From Luscinia megarhynchos (Eukaryota; Chordata; Aves; Passeriformes; Turdidae): a stretch of 64,000 nucleotides of DNA. Positions 20,724 to 33,365 of this stretch are shown one piece after another (position 1 is the first letter of the stretch; the number at the start of each line of letters is the position of its first letter). Where the stretch lies: assembly GCA_034336665.1 (NCBI GenBank), contig CM067592.1, positions 53,062,473 to 53,126,472 on the forward strand. The letters run 5' to 3'. A model generated the notes under the pieces. The model was not told the origin of the DNA, made no database searches, and worked only from the letters and a program-made list of their open reading frames with translations. The position numbers and the translations under genes are program-made.

Positions 20724-23599
20724 TCCACCACTGTGATGAGCTCAGGTAACTACCACTGAAGGTGCAGCTGTGATTTCTTTTTTTTTTTTTCTTTTTTTTT
20801 GTTTACAACAAGCATCCAGTTTTAGAATTCACCATTCTGCTGTATAGAAAGGGTAATGTGAATTGAATTAGGGTGTGAGACGAGTTAGTGAGGAACATAG
20901 GCAAATGCTTTCAAACTTGGGCACCTAAAGCCAAACTCCAATTTTCTTACTTAACCACTCAGAGTGCTCCTGTTGCCCATTGGTACGGGCTATTTTTCTA
21001 ACCTATTTACTTTTAGACTCAAGCTGTTCCTTTGTAGAACAATGCTTCTCTTGGAACAGAGAAAAAAAAGAAATATCCAGGCCTAGCTGAACTAACAAGA
21101 GCATTATGTGTTTCAGCTAAATAAATAGCTGGGGGAAGAGGGCATCCTGACTTGAGCAGTTACAGTCACAAAGGCTGAACATGAATTCTCTGAATCCGAG
21201 TTCCTGGTACAGGTTCATCTCCACTGCTAATCAAATGCCCTGTGTAGTGTTTCTGAAGACATTCTGTTTCCATCTGAAGTGACCCAGTAAACACTCCACT
21301 AATAATTACTGTGCTCCAGAGAAGCCTTTCAAGTGCACTGCAGCCTGCCTGTGCCGGGGCTGGGGGGAGCAGAGTTTTCCATCACCACACGTGCTCTGCT
21401 TGCCTCGTGCTGAGGTGTCTGCTGGGCTGGGGACACGTCCTGGCTCAGAGCTGGCCACGGCCACTCCACCTGCCTGGCTGCTGCTCACACAAGCAAGATT
21501 TTTGTGCTTCAAAAAGATAACCAGGGTAGCTAGTAGACACAATATCCCAATGCTCTGGGCCAGCACTGAGGTCAGATGAGAGGGATCAGATCCAGGACCA
21601 CAACACTGGCCATTTACCTGCTTTTGAATTTAAAGCAGTAAAGGTTTTTTGTGCAGTTTTGCAAATAATGGTCAGTGGATAACTGGCATAATAGGTGGTG
21701 CCTTGCACTGTTGCTGGGAAACTGTGGATGGATGTGAAACTGGGAAGGTCAGCTGCTGCAATTAGTTATCAAGAGACAATAATTTCAAAGACCTGCGCAA
21801 GGATTTAGCTATGCAACACCCACTGTCTTGGCAAAGCCTAGTACAGCTAATCATCTGCCTTGAAAATGTGAGGGAATGTGTCCTTGAGTTGGAAAGGAAG
21901 ATCTCTCCGCCTATTTGCCAGCCAAAAAAATGTGCTTACAGTGCCTAATACTGAAATAGAAAACAAGAAAGGAAAAAAAAAGCAAAGGCATGGAAATGAG
22001 TCCTGAGTGTGCCAAACATTGGAATGTCAGTGTCTGATAACAAAAGTACTCTCTGAGTAAAAAGTGAGATGCTTGGATAAATATGGGTACTTGTGAGATC
22101 ATCTGGTGATCAGGTACAGCTTTGGCACACATGCACACACAGTGAGTGTAATATTGTTCTCTGACATGCTTCCTGCTCAGTCTTTTGCCTTTCTGAACTC
22201 TTTTGTTTGGAGTTTAAGTTATTTTATGCTGCCCACCTTCTCAGCTTAGTGTTCCACAAATACACTTGCAGGGAGGGGCCAGTCCCTAATATTTTTATTC
22301 TTTCCTTTCTGTTTTGTTTTGTTGAGGGGAAAAAAGCTCCACATATGTCTCGTAGTATTTACCACTGCAAGTATTCTTGCAACAGAGAATCATGAAAAGT
22401 TATGTACCACAGTCCTTTAACCTGTTGTAAAACAGTGTGATTTGTATTTTGTTAAGCCATAAATTGATAATGTCACACCTTCTCTATTATTTATAACATG
22501 GTATTAATATTGAAATTGCCATGCCTGTCCATAACTTTGGGATCAGGTATGTACCTCAAGGGATCCCACTCCGTCTGCAATAAGTGCTTTTCACTTCGGA
22601 TTAATATATTTCCATTTTCCCTGTCAGACTATGCAGATGGAGCAGGCCAGAAACCTCATGGGGTCAAGCAGGAGCCCAATTAGGAGGGTTATTTTTAAGT
22701 TCTGGAGGGCACAGGGTCAGCACACTGGAGAGATTTAAGCACCTAAAGATGTAGACAGGTGTCTCGTGTATTTTCAGAAGTGCTATCATGCTATCACTCT
22801 GCAGTCAAGGGGAGCTAGGCATCTGGCAACCATCTTGAAAAGCACATTTTGAGATTCCTGCAAAGAGCTTGAGCCCTTTTGGAAATCCAGCTTCCCTTAC
22901 CATAGGGAGGTTCAGGTCGAGGCCCCCAGTGGTTCCTTGTGCCCAGTGCCATCATCCCAGTCTGCTGAGGTTTGTCCCCATGGCCAGGGCTCCGGCAGCA
23001 GCCCCTGGAGCTGCTGGAGCTGCTCAGGAGCTTGCGGGTGCACTGGCCATCCCGGGAGCCCGGGCACTGCGTGGGGAAACAGGGAAGCAGCAGCCGTGGG
23101 AGAGTCAGCTGCACTCAGGTTTGGGATCCCTGATGGATCTCTTGCCTGGCCAAAGGAAGGTCGGAGAACATAAACTCAAACACTTTCCAGCTAGCCCCGT
23201 CATCAGAAGAGACCACCATTAAATGCCTGGAGGAGAGCAAGACTAGGGAATGCTTCAATGCTAATGCTCCTCTGCATTCTGACAATTTCCAGTCAGGGGG
23301 TTTCTAGCCTAGTTTCTCTGTGCAATAATTAACAAACATTTTTTTTCTTTTTTTACTGCCAAAGGGCTTTTTCAATCTGCTCTTGAATTCAGTATGAGCT
23401 TTTTGTATTCACGGTGCTCCTCCTTTGCCAAGGATTTTGCCACATGTATTGCCAATCACACGAAGACCCTCTCTGTGTCCTGGATATAGTCCTTGGCTTT
23501 TTTTTGATGACCAAAGATTCTTGCAGTGGAAATAACAGAAAAATAATCTATTTCCTAGTTATCCCTCTATAGATATCATGATTTTATGGCCTTCAACAT

Positions 23600-23860
23600 A
23601 ATCCACCTTAAATCATCTTTGTTCCACACTGAAGACTCCCAGCTTAATTTTTTTTCTTTTTCCTATACTGAACTTATTAAACATCCTTGCCATCTTGTTT
23701 GAAACTTTGTTATTTATAATATATCCTCTGTAGATGCAGGGATTCATAACTGTCTTTCTGCTGTAGAGTAGCCCATTTATGCCTGCCTTTTACTTCCTAA
23801 TTTTAGCTGGTTAATCTTTCCTATGTGTGTTTTTATACTTCTCTAAAAGGCACGGTGAAG
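23600..23860 (-). mobile_element. Possible ancient CR1-type LINE fragment (antisense)
   Basis: Phrases such as GAAGACTCCCAGCTTAAT, ATCATCTTTGTT and AATATATCCTCTGTAGATGC follow the order I recall for the antisense 3' region of old amniote CR1/L3 elements. The copy is heavily diverged, so boundaries and even identity are uncertain. Confidence 0.4.
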
Positions 23861-24231
23861 GTGCCCAGTAAATCTTTGTGGAAAGGCAAATAAGAGCAGT
23901 CTACTTGAATCATCCTTTTTCATATACACGAGTCCCCTGACAGTCAACAGGTGTGTGAGGCAGGACTTCCCTTGCCAGAAATGCTATACAGGAACCAAGC
24001 TCAAAATGTTTGCAGCATGAAAGAGTAGTTGTTATTTTTCTACTTACTTAAAGCTAGAGGCACTTTGACATTTTAATCTTATGCTGTGAATTGTCCTGGG
24101 ATTTTAGACACACTTGGAGTACAGCAGATGATACACAGTCCTTAGGATTCCTTTTAGGAAACAACTTAGGAAAATGAGAATCATGTACCCTTAGCCACAT
24201 TTTATTAAATCTACCTCCTTATTTTGTTCTT

Positions 24232-24625
24232 AGAATCACAGAGTAATTTCTCCTGGAAGACACCTTTGAAGGTGTGTAGTCCAGCATCTAGCTCAAAAAA
24301 GTTTTGATTAGAAGAGGTTGGTCGAGGTCAAGAAATTTATCTTAAAGGATGGAAATCCCACTCCCACTCCTCCCTAGGCTTTTGTATTTCTCTATTTCAC
24401 CAGCTTCATGGTGAAAATTACCTAGCTGAAATTTCCCATGTTCTATCCCGTATCTTTTGTCTTTTTGCCCACCCGTGTCTAGCTTTGGGAAAGATCTGGC
24501 TCCACTTTCTCCTCATCCTTCCACCAGGTAGCTGTAGCCAGCAGTCATATCTTCCTTCCTCTTTCCTTTCTCAGGGCTGAACACCCTCAGTTTTTTTCAG
24601 CCACAGTGACCTGATGCACTCGTTT
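24232..24625 (-). mobile_element. CR1 LINE fragment (antisense, 3' part)
   Basis: It begins with TAGAATCACAGAGTAATTT, the antisense CR1 3' end. It then follows CR1 order: a pair of CCAGCATCTAG-like blocks, CACCAGGTAGCTGTAGCCAGC, and CTCAGGGCTGAACACCCTCAG. These correspond to the CR1 3' ORF end and UTR on the minus strand. It is diverged and has internal gaps. CR1 is the dominant LINE in birds and is usually 5'-truncated, as here. Confidence 0.8.
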
Positions 24626-27600
24626 GACAGCACAAGCAGCAACAGCGTGTTTCAGTTCTTGTTCCTAATAAGGAATGGGACAGGATCAGGATGCAAATGT
24701 TACCCACATAGAGTTGGAATAAATCCTTAACAAGTTTTTTAATTAGGTTCCTTAAAAACAGGCAGTTAGATCTAAAGAATTTCACTGGAAATCAGCAACT
24801 AATTAATTCCTTGAGCATTGGCTGAATGAAGTAATATGTACAGTATGTACCAGGGCAGAGAGCATGTGCACTACAAAGTTAAATCCTAATAGAATAATCA
24901 CCCCAGAGGGGGTCATCAAAAGCTAGTAGAAATTAAAGCAATGCAGGATGCTCCAGCTTAGACCAAAGTTATTTCCATCAGAGCAGATCTGCAAAGACCA
25001 GATGAGGTTTTCACTGCTGGTTTGCATACTTGGGGCCTTACAATATCCAGTAGCTGTGTGTGTTGCTCTTGATATTCCAGCAGAAGGGATGGAGCTGTAC
25101 AGAAGAGAGGCAGAGAGAGCTTTCACCACAGTGCTGGGAGTTTCTGCATTAGGTACTATCCCACTCAGTTATCTGCCATTCCATTGTTTCATGACCCTAG
25201 CAGGGAGTAAAGCAGCAAGGTGAGTCTTTTCAGTCTGCTGGTGATACAGAATCATCTCTCAGTTGCTCCACAGAGCACACAGAAGTGCATTTCTTAGAGT
25301 GTGAGTGTGGTATGGGTAGGTAAAGTCAAATCAGCTGAAATCAGTCTGGAGGATAGCAAAAATCCCTCTCCACAACAGCTGCTTTCATAAAATTGCTGCT
25401 ATTTTTATAGGAAATACAATTGGCAATTCACAAGACAATGACTGCAGCAAATCCAGCTTTGACTCTCTGCTTAGACTGGAATTCAGGTCTGAAGTTTAAA
25501 ATATTCAGAGACAATAATTTTATTCCAACTGTGTGTCCTCACATCTGCAGTTCTGAAATTTATTGCAAATCTTTACGATTTCCAGAAAAGTGTATTTAGT
25601 GAGTGTCAAAAGAGGAACAATGCTGCAGGTTACACGCCAAGCTCCAGTTCCAGGTTTGTTTGGCAGTCAGACACACAACAGCAGCTTGCTTCTTGCTCCA
25701 AGACAAGAGGGTCTGCCTAAATGTATATTGATAGCTATGGGAGGAAAAGTGGGAGAGTGCTCATGTGTTTGACATACTGTTTGGTGACCTTGACACTTTT
25801 AGGTGCTATCATCCTGTTCTGGCTTCCTCTCAAATTAATTTTGGCCTTGATAGAAGTTTTGTGAGGCTACTGGGCACACAAATCTCCTTTAAGAGAATAT
25901 TAGTATTAGATGCATGTGTGTATATGTGTGTGCAGAAGAAACAGTTCTGCCTTAAGGGACCAACTAGAATCTGATCCACTAAATATTTCCATTGTTGAAT
26001 ATGGCCTTGTTTCCAAACTGCTTATACCTCACATTTTTCTTTGTTCATATTTATTTCAGAGTTGATACGATGAATCTGGTGTAATGGTTCTTCGTCTTGG
26101 TTTTCAGAGATAACAGTGCTAAAAATACAAAACAATATCAGGCATATCTGGACAATGTGAAAAACAAATAATCAAAAAAAGAGCAGCCAAGGTGGACCTT
26201 GACATCATTATTGCTGAATGTGGCTCAGTCTGAATGATGCATCCATCCAACCCAAGAATTTAAGTGTCTTACAAGTGGGTTTGTAATATGACAGAGTATT
26301 GGTAAGATCTTTTGAAAAAGAGGAGAAAATGGGCTCTGATGCAAACTTGAAGAGCAAAAGGCTCATTAAAAAGCTTGTAATTAGACCAAATTTCACAGTC
26401 TAGTGTATATCTTCCTCTGTTTTTCTTATTTTTAATAATATATGTATGGATACATGTTATATATAAACTTACTTTTAGAACTTTATGTGCATGCACATAA
26501 ATATGTAAAACTACAACTAATTTTTCAGACATTTAAATGCATGTAATATTTTCAAAGGTGTAAGTGAAATAATTCACTAATTTTGCCTAAGTTCAGAAGA
26601 TTTGAAGGCTATTTTTGAAATAAGCCAGTTATTTTTTAATTAAACGAAGAAAGAATGTGGATGTAGGAGCTGGAAATGCTGTTGCTCACCAGCCCAGAGT
26701 CCAGCCCAGCCCTGGCTGACAGCTGTGGCGGGTTTCCCTTCATGGAAACTGCAGTGGCAGGAGCAGTGGGTGCCCCCACTCTCGTCACTCACATCACGAG
26801 GGTGGCACTCTGCCTGCACCCTCCCTGGCACACCAGGCACAGTGATCACTGGGAAGGGGATCAGACAGTTCTTGTGGGCAGCTGGGGAGCCAGCCTTCAT
26901 TCGCTTGGAGGACATTTTTTAGGTTTTGAGGGCTATGTTGGGTTCTCCTCATTCATCACTATTTCTATTTTTTCTAGAGGACTTTAATATGTGTAAGATA
27001 ACATGCTGCCTTTCAGCACATGGTTAGCCAATACTCCAGGGAGGTTCTGCTGCTTTTCCTCCCCCAGAAGCATCACTCATTCTGGGAGGGCAGTGCCAGT
27101 CGAGGGCAGGCTTTGGGACAGCAGGAATGGCATTTTCTTTGTACCCACAGCAGCATCCTTTTGGGTACTTTATGTCCTGTCTCCCAGGCATCTGCTCATC
27201 ATTTCCTTGAGTGTTTGGATAATGCAGTGAACATTTTAAGGTAGAAGCAGCCACCACCAGTGAGGTTCAAAGGGATGATGAAAATGTTATGGTGGCCAAG
27301 TTTATTTTCTTACACTGACTCTTTCTTTCTGCTACTTCAGCTCCACTCCACTCTCAGCAGGTAAATCGTACAGATTTATATTCACTGTGCAAGAGATGCT
27401 GACCTCCCCAATAAATCCAAATTCATAACTGTCAAAGGTATAGAAACAACTTGGCCCAGTGGATAAAATGGAGTGTAAAAAATATTCGATTCCCATAGAA
27501 ATTAATGGAATTTGTTTTCACTTAAAGCAGGGCTGACTGTGGTTCAATGACACTGAATTTCACAGATTTGCATTGATTTGCTAATGAGAAATTTACACCA

Positions 27601-29699
27601 CCGTTTTCTTGCCTTTAAATTTGACCCTTTCACTTCAGCTTGAATTGATGATTACTGTGGGAACAGAAGGAACTGGATTCACTTCTCTGGGGTGAACATA
27701 ATTCAGTGAGCAAACTATAAAAGGGTTTGACGGGAAAGTAATCCAAGGATTAAAAAATAAGTCACCAAAGAAACAGCAGAAGAAAGAGTGTCTGTCTGGT
27801 GAATGGTCACTGTGACTAGTACGTGATCCCAGCACCCCTAAATGTTGGGGCGCTGCCCCTTGTCCAAAGTAAGTGCTTGGAGGAGGGCTGGCACCCAGAT
27901 GTGATTTTAATAAACTCCTGAAAGGCGCTCCAAAATCCAGCCTGCCTGCCCTGGGTGCTGCGGGCTGCCGTGGGCTGTCAGCAGGGATTTTCTGGGCGCA
28001 GGGTGGTGGGTTCCAGGCTGCAGGAGCCCCCTGGAGGGGCTGCAGGGTGGGCTGAGCCCAGCCCCAGTCGGACACCCGGCTCCGGGCACGGCTGACCTGC
28101 TTCGGCTGAAAGGAAGAAAGCCCACATTAGCATGTAAGCAAAGGAAGTCAAAATGATCTCATCCACAGAGCTTTCTCCCATCCATGTCAGGGGAGCTGGT
28201 CCCCACAGAATAGCCTGTCTTTCTCTGGGCCACACAGGGCTGTCTGCCCAGTTTTTCCTCATTCTTAACCTTTGCCTCTCCGTAGTGCTGCGGTGTAGGA
28301 CAATGCCAGGATGCTGCATTCTTCCCTTATATCTTAGCTACAATGCTGAGGGGGTGGCAGGGTTAGAGCTGTTTGCACGCCCATGGGACAGATTGAATTC
28401 AGGGAGCTGTTCTGGCATTGCTTTTCTGAGCTGCAAGGACTTGCCAGCTCGAGTACACACATCTCTGCCTCAGCTTCACTGTAAGCTATCGAGTTTCAAC
28501 TGATGGTTAAAAATAGGTTCTAAATAATAAAAGTCCCCAAAGCAAAACTTTCATCTAATACTACTAATTGCCTTTGAATTAGTTCTTCTCTATAATGCCA
28601 CGTTAGCACAGCGGCACATTAATTATTAAGCAATATTTAAATCATTCTGAACTAAGTAATGCATTGATTCACCACGTCTATTAGATAGGAAATACCTCTT
28701 GTAGTATGTTACATTTTCAGAATCTTTATTATTTAAAATAACATGATTTGTTTGTCTTTCCACCTTACATAGTTGTGAATTTTTGTGAAGACAATGCCGC
28801 AATTGAACTGCAGGTTCAGAAAAAAAAGTATTTCTCGTACTTTTTTAATCTAGTGACTAATATTTCAAAAAAAGTATGCCACTTAGCAAAGTATTTTTTG
28901 CTGTATTGTTGGACGGCTTGGCAAACTGCTTTTTAAAGGAGTCTACTTGGATTTAATTAATTATATATGACACTAATAAACTAAGCATTCATAAACCATA
29001 TTGATTGTGCCAACATAGGCCTTGAATCCATCTCACTATTGAATAGCTAATATTTACATTCCTCTGGAAAAGAATGTAGCCTTGCTGTGACTTTATGAGC
29101 TAACTGTACAGTGTAAAAGGTGAAATAGCCTTGCCTAAAAGTAAAGGCAAGAATACACCACAGTTGAAATATATTAGCCACCACTTAATTCTTTTGCTAT
29201 TACATTATTCTACCAAATTTATTTATTCTTTCAGCATATATTCAAAATATGGCTTTGTTACTGTGTAAGACCTCTTTTGTCTTGCCCTGTAGAAAATGCA
29301 CCCAGGCCTCTGTTCCACTGAATTTATCAAACACATGCTCTCCTCCTGGATCTTTAAGGTGCTCAGACAAGAGATTCATTTCCTGAACAGAGACATCTTA
29401 AGATGTAAGTCACTACCCCTGGCCCATGTGGATAAAGCCTCCCAGGCAGCCAAACTCCCCGACAGCTGTGGGTGTGTTCTCATGGAGGGCAGGCTACTGG
29501 AGGTGCTGGGAAAAGGGGAGGCACAACCACTGGTGCTTGTCCTGACACATGGGCTGAAGACATTCTTCACAGTTTTTTCCTGAAGGATTTTTCAGGCAAA
29601 GACAGGATTTTTCTTGCATGACCTGTCAGGTGCTACACACAAACTTTTGAAGCCCTTCCTCTGTGTTCTTCCACTACATGGGAAGTTAGACTGAAAACA
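24626..29699. other. Intergenic desert segment
   Basis: No recognisable gene. It includes GC-richer patches at about 26690-26900 and 27830-28110, where proline-rich frames on both strands reflect base composition. An AT-rich unique stretch at about 28600-29250 contains many TAAT cores (TTAATTATTAAG, TTTAATTAATTA) and no repeat, a possible conserved non-coding element. A piece at about 27486-27515 (CCATAGAAATTAATGG) may be half of a palindromic repeat like that at 4988. Confidence 0.7.
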
Positions 29700-30340
29700 C
29701 TTACAGGAAATCACAATTAGATCAAAGCAGGGCCAGATCGAGGATGTTACAGGCTTTGCTACTCTCCCTGAGAAAATTATGGGACAGGTCCTCTTACAAG
29801 CTCTTTTATCCAGGCACGTGGAGGGAAAAAAGGTGACTGGGAAAACCAATACAGATTTACCAATGGTAAATGGTGCCTGACTCTCTCGTCACCACGTGTG
29901 GTGAAACAACTTGCTCAGTGGTGGGCAGAGAGGGGAGGATATCACTTACCTTGATTTTAGCAGGATGCTTGATGCAATTGTGCCATTGTGTCCTGGCTGA
30001 TAACCCATTATGTTAAGAGCCATGAGCAGTATGAAAAACTGTCTGACTGGCTGGTGGTAGTCAATGGCTCAAATTGTCTGCCACTCATAAACAGAGCTCC
30101 TCATGGGGAATGCTGGGACCTGCAGTGCTCAACATCCTAATAATTGGCCCAGATTATAGCACTGAGTACACCTGCTGCTCCTGAATGTACATACTCTGGA
30201 AGGAACATCCACTCTACTGAGAGATGAGATTGAGTTCTGAGGAGATGTGTGAGGCTCAACAAAGGAAAATGTGAATTCCTGCTCCTGGGATACGGCAGTC
30301 CAAAGCAAAAGCACAGGCTGACATCTGTCTCGACAGGCCC
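29700..30340 (+). mobile_element. CR1 LINE fragment (sense, reverse-transcriptase region)
   Basis: Diverged CR1 ORF2 sequence in sense orientation. Recognisable markers, in order, are AAAAAGGTGACTGGGAAAAC, CAGATTTACCAATGGTAAAT, CTTACCTTGATTTTAGCAGG (about 29945-29965), CTGACTGGCTGG, and CTCAACATCCTAATAATT. They match the CR1 reverse-transcriptase region, but frameshifts and stops break the frame, so it is a dead copy. Exact ends are unclear. Confidence 0.7.
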
Positions 30341-32929
30341 TTTGCTTCCTGGTGGGCAACAGAGGTGAGCATGGGCTAGGAGGATGCTTCAGCAGCAAGA
30401 CAAGGTAGTCCTGGGCCAGATCAGGACAAATTTTACACTTGCTGTCACACCAGTTTGAAATACACATAGTCAGACTCATATACCATGTCCGACAGGAAAC
30501 TATTTCTTAATTCTCAGATTTCTCCTTTTTAATCACTTGTTCCATTCTGATGCTTCTGATGCTTATATTCCAATTCTGGACTCTTGCAGGACTACACTGT
30601 CTTCCTCTGGATTCCTTACTTCATGCTGTTTGCATCTAATTCTATGAAAAGCTAATTTTTTTCACTGAGATGGTATTTTCCCACATATACTTCTGACATT
30701 TAAATCTTCAGGACAATATTCCCTTTGTGAGAAAATCCTTTAACTTCATAACCTCAGCCTTCACTAATATTTGCACTCATGTTGGAACTATGCCCTTTCC
30801 CCCAAGCCGTACATTTCCCCAGGTGACTAATAACTGCAGAATGTTCAAGTGTTTGATGGATTACAAAATTGTTTAGTTGATCCTGTTGTAGGGCAGGATT
30901 GCAAGGAATATGTGGAAGGATATCTGAATCTTGTGTCTCTAGTTTGTGATCCTTCAATGAATTTATTAGTCTTATCAGAACTAATGGAAGGCATCATGAT
31001 ATTGCACAAACATATTTCAGCAGAACTTTCCAACACTAAGTGTGAGACTCTACAGAGCAATGATGGATGATCTCAGCACAATAGACAGAAAAAATCATCT
31101 AAAGCAGGACTTGTAATTTTGAAGCATGAAATCTTCACAGTATCAAGATAGTAGCATCTAAAGAGGGTCCAAAGATGGATATGTCTTTGTAAGCACAGAG
31201 GATTATGGTAAAATTTTAAAGTGCCTAAAATCTGTATTTAAATAAATTCTAAGTTCAATGATTTTCTAAGTATGCTTACACTCTTCAGCAACAGAAGGAT
31301 TTCTTTGTAAGTACAGCTGGAAATCTCTGCAAAGCTTTAAATCTGTGCTTTCAGATGGGGAGCATGGACAACCAGCTGTTCTGCATTTGGCACTTTCAGA
31401 GCCACTACAGCTCACTGCATTTGGGTTTGATGAGATTGGTGTGAGGGGACCTCACCCCTGGAGACCACCAGAACCTGGGACACAGGCCCTAGGCGGGTTT
31501 TCCTTATTTTCTTTTGTTTTGTTGTTTTCCCACCCTCAATTAGTCAGCTCAGGGCTAGTTTTTCACTTTTGCCTCATGACTATGACTAACACTCTCTTTG
31601 GGGATACTTTCTAGGTGAATTTTCAGTCTTTTATTTTCAGAGGGTTTTGAGAATTTACACCTGCTGGGACGTTGGTTCACACCTTCCATTTCTTTCCATA
31701 TCTGAACTGCCTTTGATCCTGTTTTCTGAAAGGTATCTTGGAAGCTGGCACAATCCAGCATTGAGCAAAAAGAGCAGCTGTGTCACTGGAACACTCACGA
31801 GTTACTATTTTGTTCAAAATGAAGTATTAGCCTGAGGAGATCACCTTTTGGGTAGGAGAAGTATTTTTCAGGCATGAGAGGTGCTATTTCCAGTGCCTGT
31901 ACATCACACATGAAGAAGTGTCTATACATCACTGTGCAAGAAAACACGATGTTTTGTCTGTATCTCATTTCAGGCTGTGTTTCAGATCCACTGTCCATGA
32001 CACTTTCCTTCTGGATTGTTTTATCCAGCTTGTGCTGTGAAACCAGATGACTAATTATTTTTAGCCTGAATGTAAGAAGTGGAGGAAGATGTTTTGTTTG
32101 CTGTCTTTGCCAAGAGCAGTTAGACTGCCTGATGAAAGCCAGTTGTCTCAGTCTTTCTCTGAGAATTGTGTATGAACTTTTTGACCAGGGTAACAAAGTG
32201 GTGAGTAACCTGACAGGTGAGCAAGAATCTAGCAGGAGATGTGTATCTTCTCCAGACCTACCTGCTCTTTGTCCCTATTTCACTGATGATCTTGGAATAC
32301 AGGAGGGTAACACAGAGGAGTATAGCTGCCTGAATTAGATATTGAGCCTGCAGAGTCACTGTGGCAGGGATAAACCCTGTGTGAGAGACAAACACAGGTA
32401 TTCTTTTTTGTGATGTGTTCATTTATCATCCAAGAATAAAGTGTTTTAAAAACTCCTTCTTTGTTCTTTTCTTTAACAGTGGTTTCTAAGGAGAAACACT
32501 TTCTACAAGAGTACTGTGAAAAGGGGAGCTCTTGGAAGATTGTATGAACTACCCAGGAAACTTTGTGATGGAGGGCTTGCTTCTTTACTGACCCTGTTCC
32601 CAAGCCAGAAGGAGGCTCCCAACAAAGCACAGGCACCCTCACTACACGCAGGTAGCTCACCAGCAGAAAATATTCGGGATCATTTGTGGGGAAATCACCA
32701 GGTCCAGCCCCTGGGTAGACTGTCAAGCATGTGGTTAGACTCAGCCTGTGCTGTAGTGTAAATAAAGCAAGAGGTGAAAGGGCAAGATGGGAGAATAGCA
32801 TTTCTGTCAATGCAAACGTATCCTCTGAAGCACTACAGGAAGAGGGACCCCATCAGGAATGAGAGGGTGGGAGACACCATATGTTGGGTAGGAAAAGATG
32901 TAGATTAGGATGCAGGGAAATCCCCTGAT

Positions 32930-33365
32930 GAGAAAGAGATAAAGGAAGGGATTCAATGGCAAGAAAAAAGAGACTTTGGGGATAAAGGGTAAAGAAAAAT
33001 TAACGTGGTAGGAAAAAAAAAAACAAGAAAAAAAGAGTAGAATGCAATGAAAAGAACCAGACAAAAGGAAATACGAAAGATCACAGGAAAAAAAGAGGAA
33101 GTGTGTGAGTCAGTAAAGGGTGATAGGCATAAAAGCATTAAAGAATAAATAGAAAAGAAACACTCCTTTCAGAGAGAAAAAGAACAAATAGTTACTGAAG
33201 AGAGGTAAGAGAACAACATGCAAAACAATAAAAATCTAAGATAAATAATGCAGATGTGAATGAAATTAATCATAACTAATAAAAGAGAAAAGGAGCATAA
33301 AAGATTGAAAAGAATAAGTCAATATTTGGGAAAAAGATGAGTCAATATTCAGGAAAAAATAGATG
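32930..33365 (+). repeat. Long purine-rich tract
   Basis: Over about 435 bp the + strand is strongly enriched in A and G, with little T or C. It includes many AAAAGAGAA and GGAAAA blocks and a near-duplicate pair of AGTCAATATT-xx-GGAAAAA units at about 33317-33357. The minus strand gives Phe/Leu/Ser-rich frames, an artefact of this composition. It is too irregular for a microsatellite. Confidence 0.65.

Larger units (their letters stand above)
12771..23599. other. Intergenic: start of the gene desert downstream of ZNF608
   Basis: No recognisable gene. Open frames of up to about 150 codons (for example 13331-13723 and 17715-18176) show no domain, no family likeness and no splice context. A T-rich stretch lies at 14885-14940, a GC-richer patch at about 15640-15860, a TTTG microsatellite at 18582-18616, an A run near 19999-20013, a T run at 20774-20802 and a 15-bp perfect tandem duplication at 20694-20723. 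A second GC-rich patch is at about 22860-23110. Long stretches in between are unique AT-rich sequence. Confidence 0.75.

Noticed and set aside
27635..28075. 146-codon Pro/Gly-rich minus-strand frame
   Set aside because: Produced by local GC richness; overlapping frames on both strands are open too.
32280..32810. 176-codon minus-strand frame
   Set aside because: No family likeness, Ser/Leu-rich composition, beside the low-complexity purine tract.
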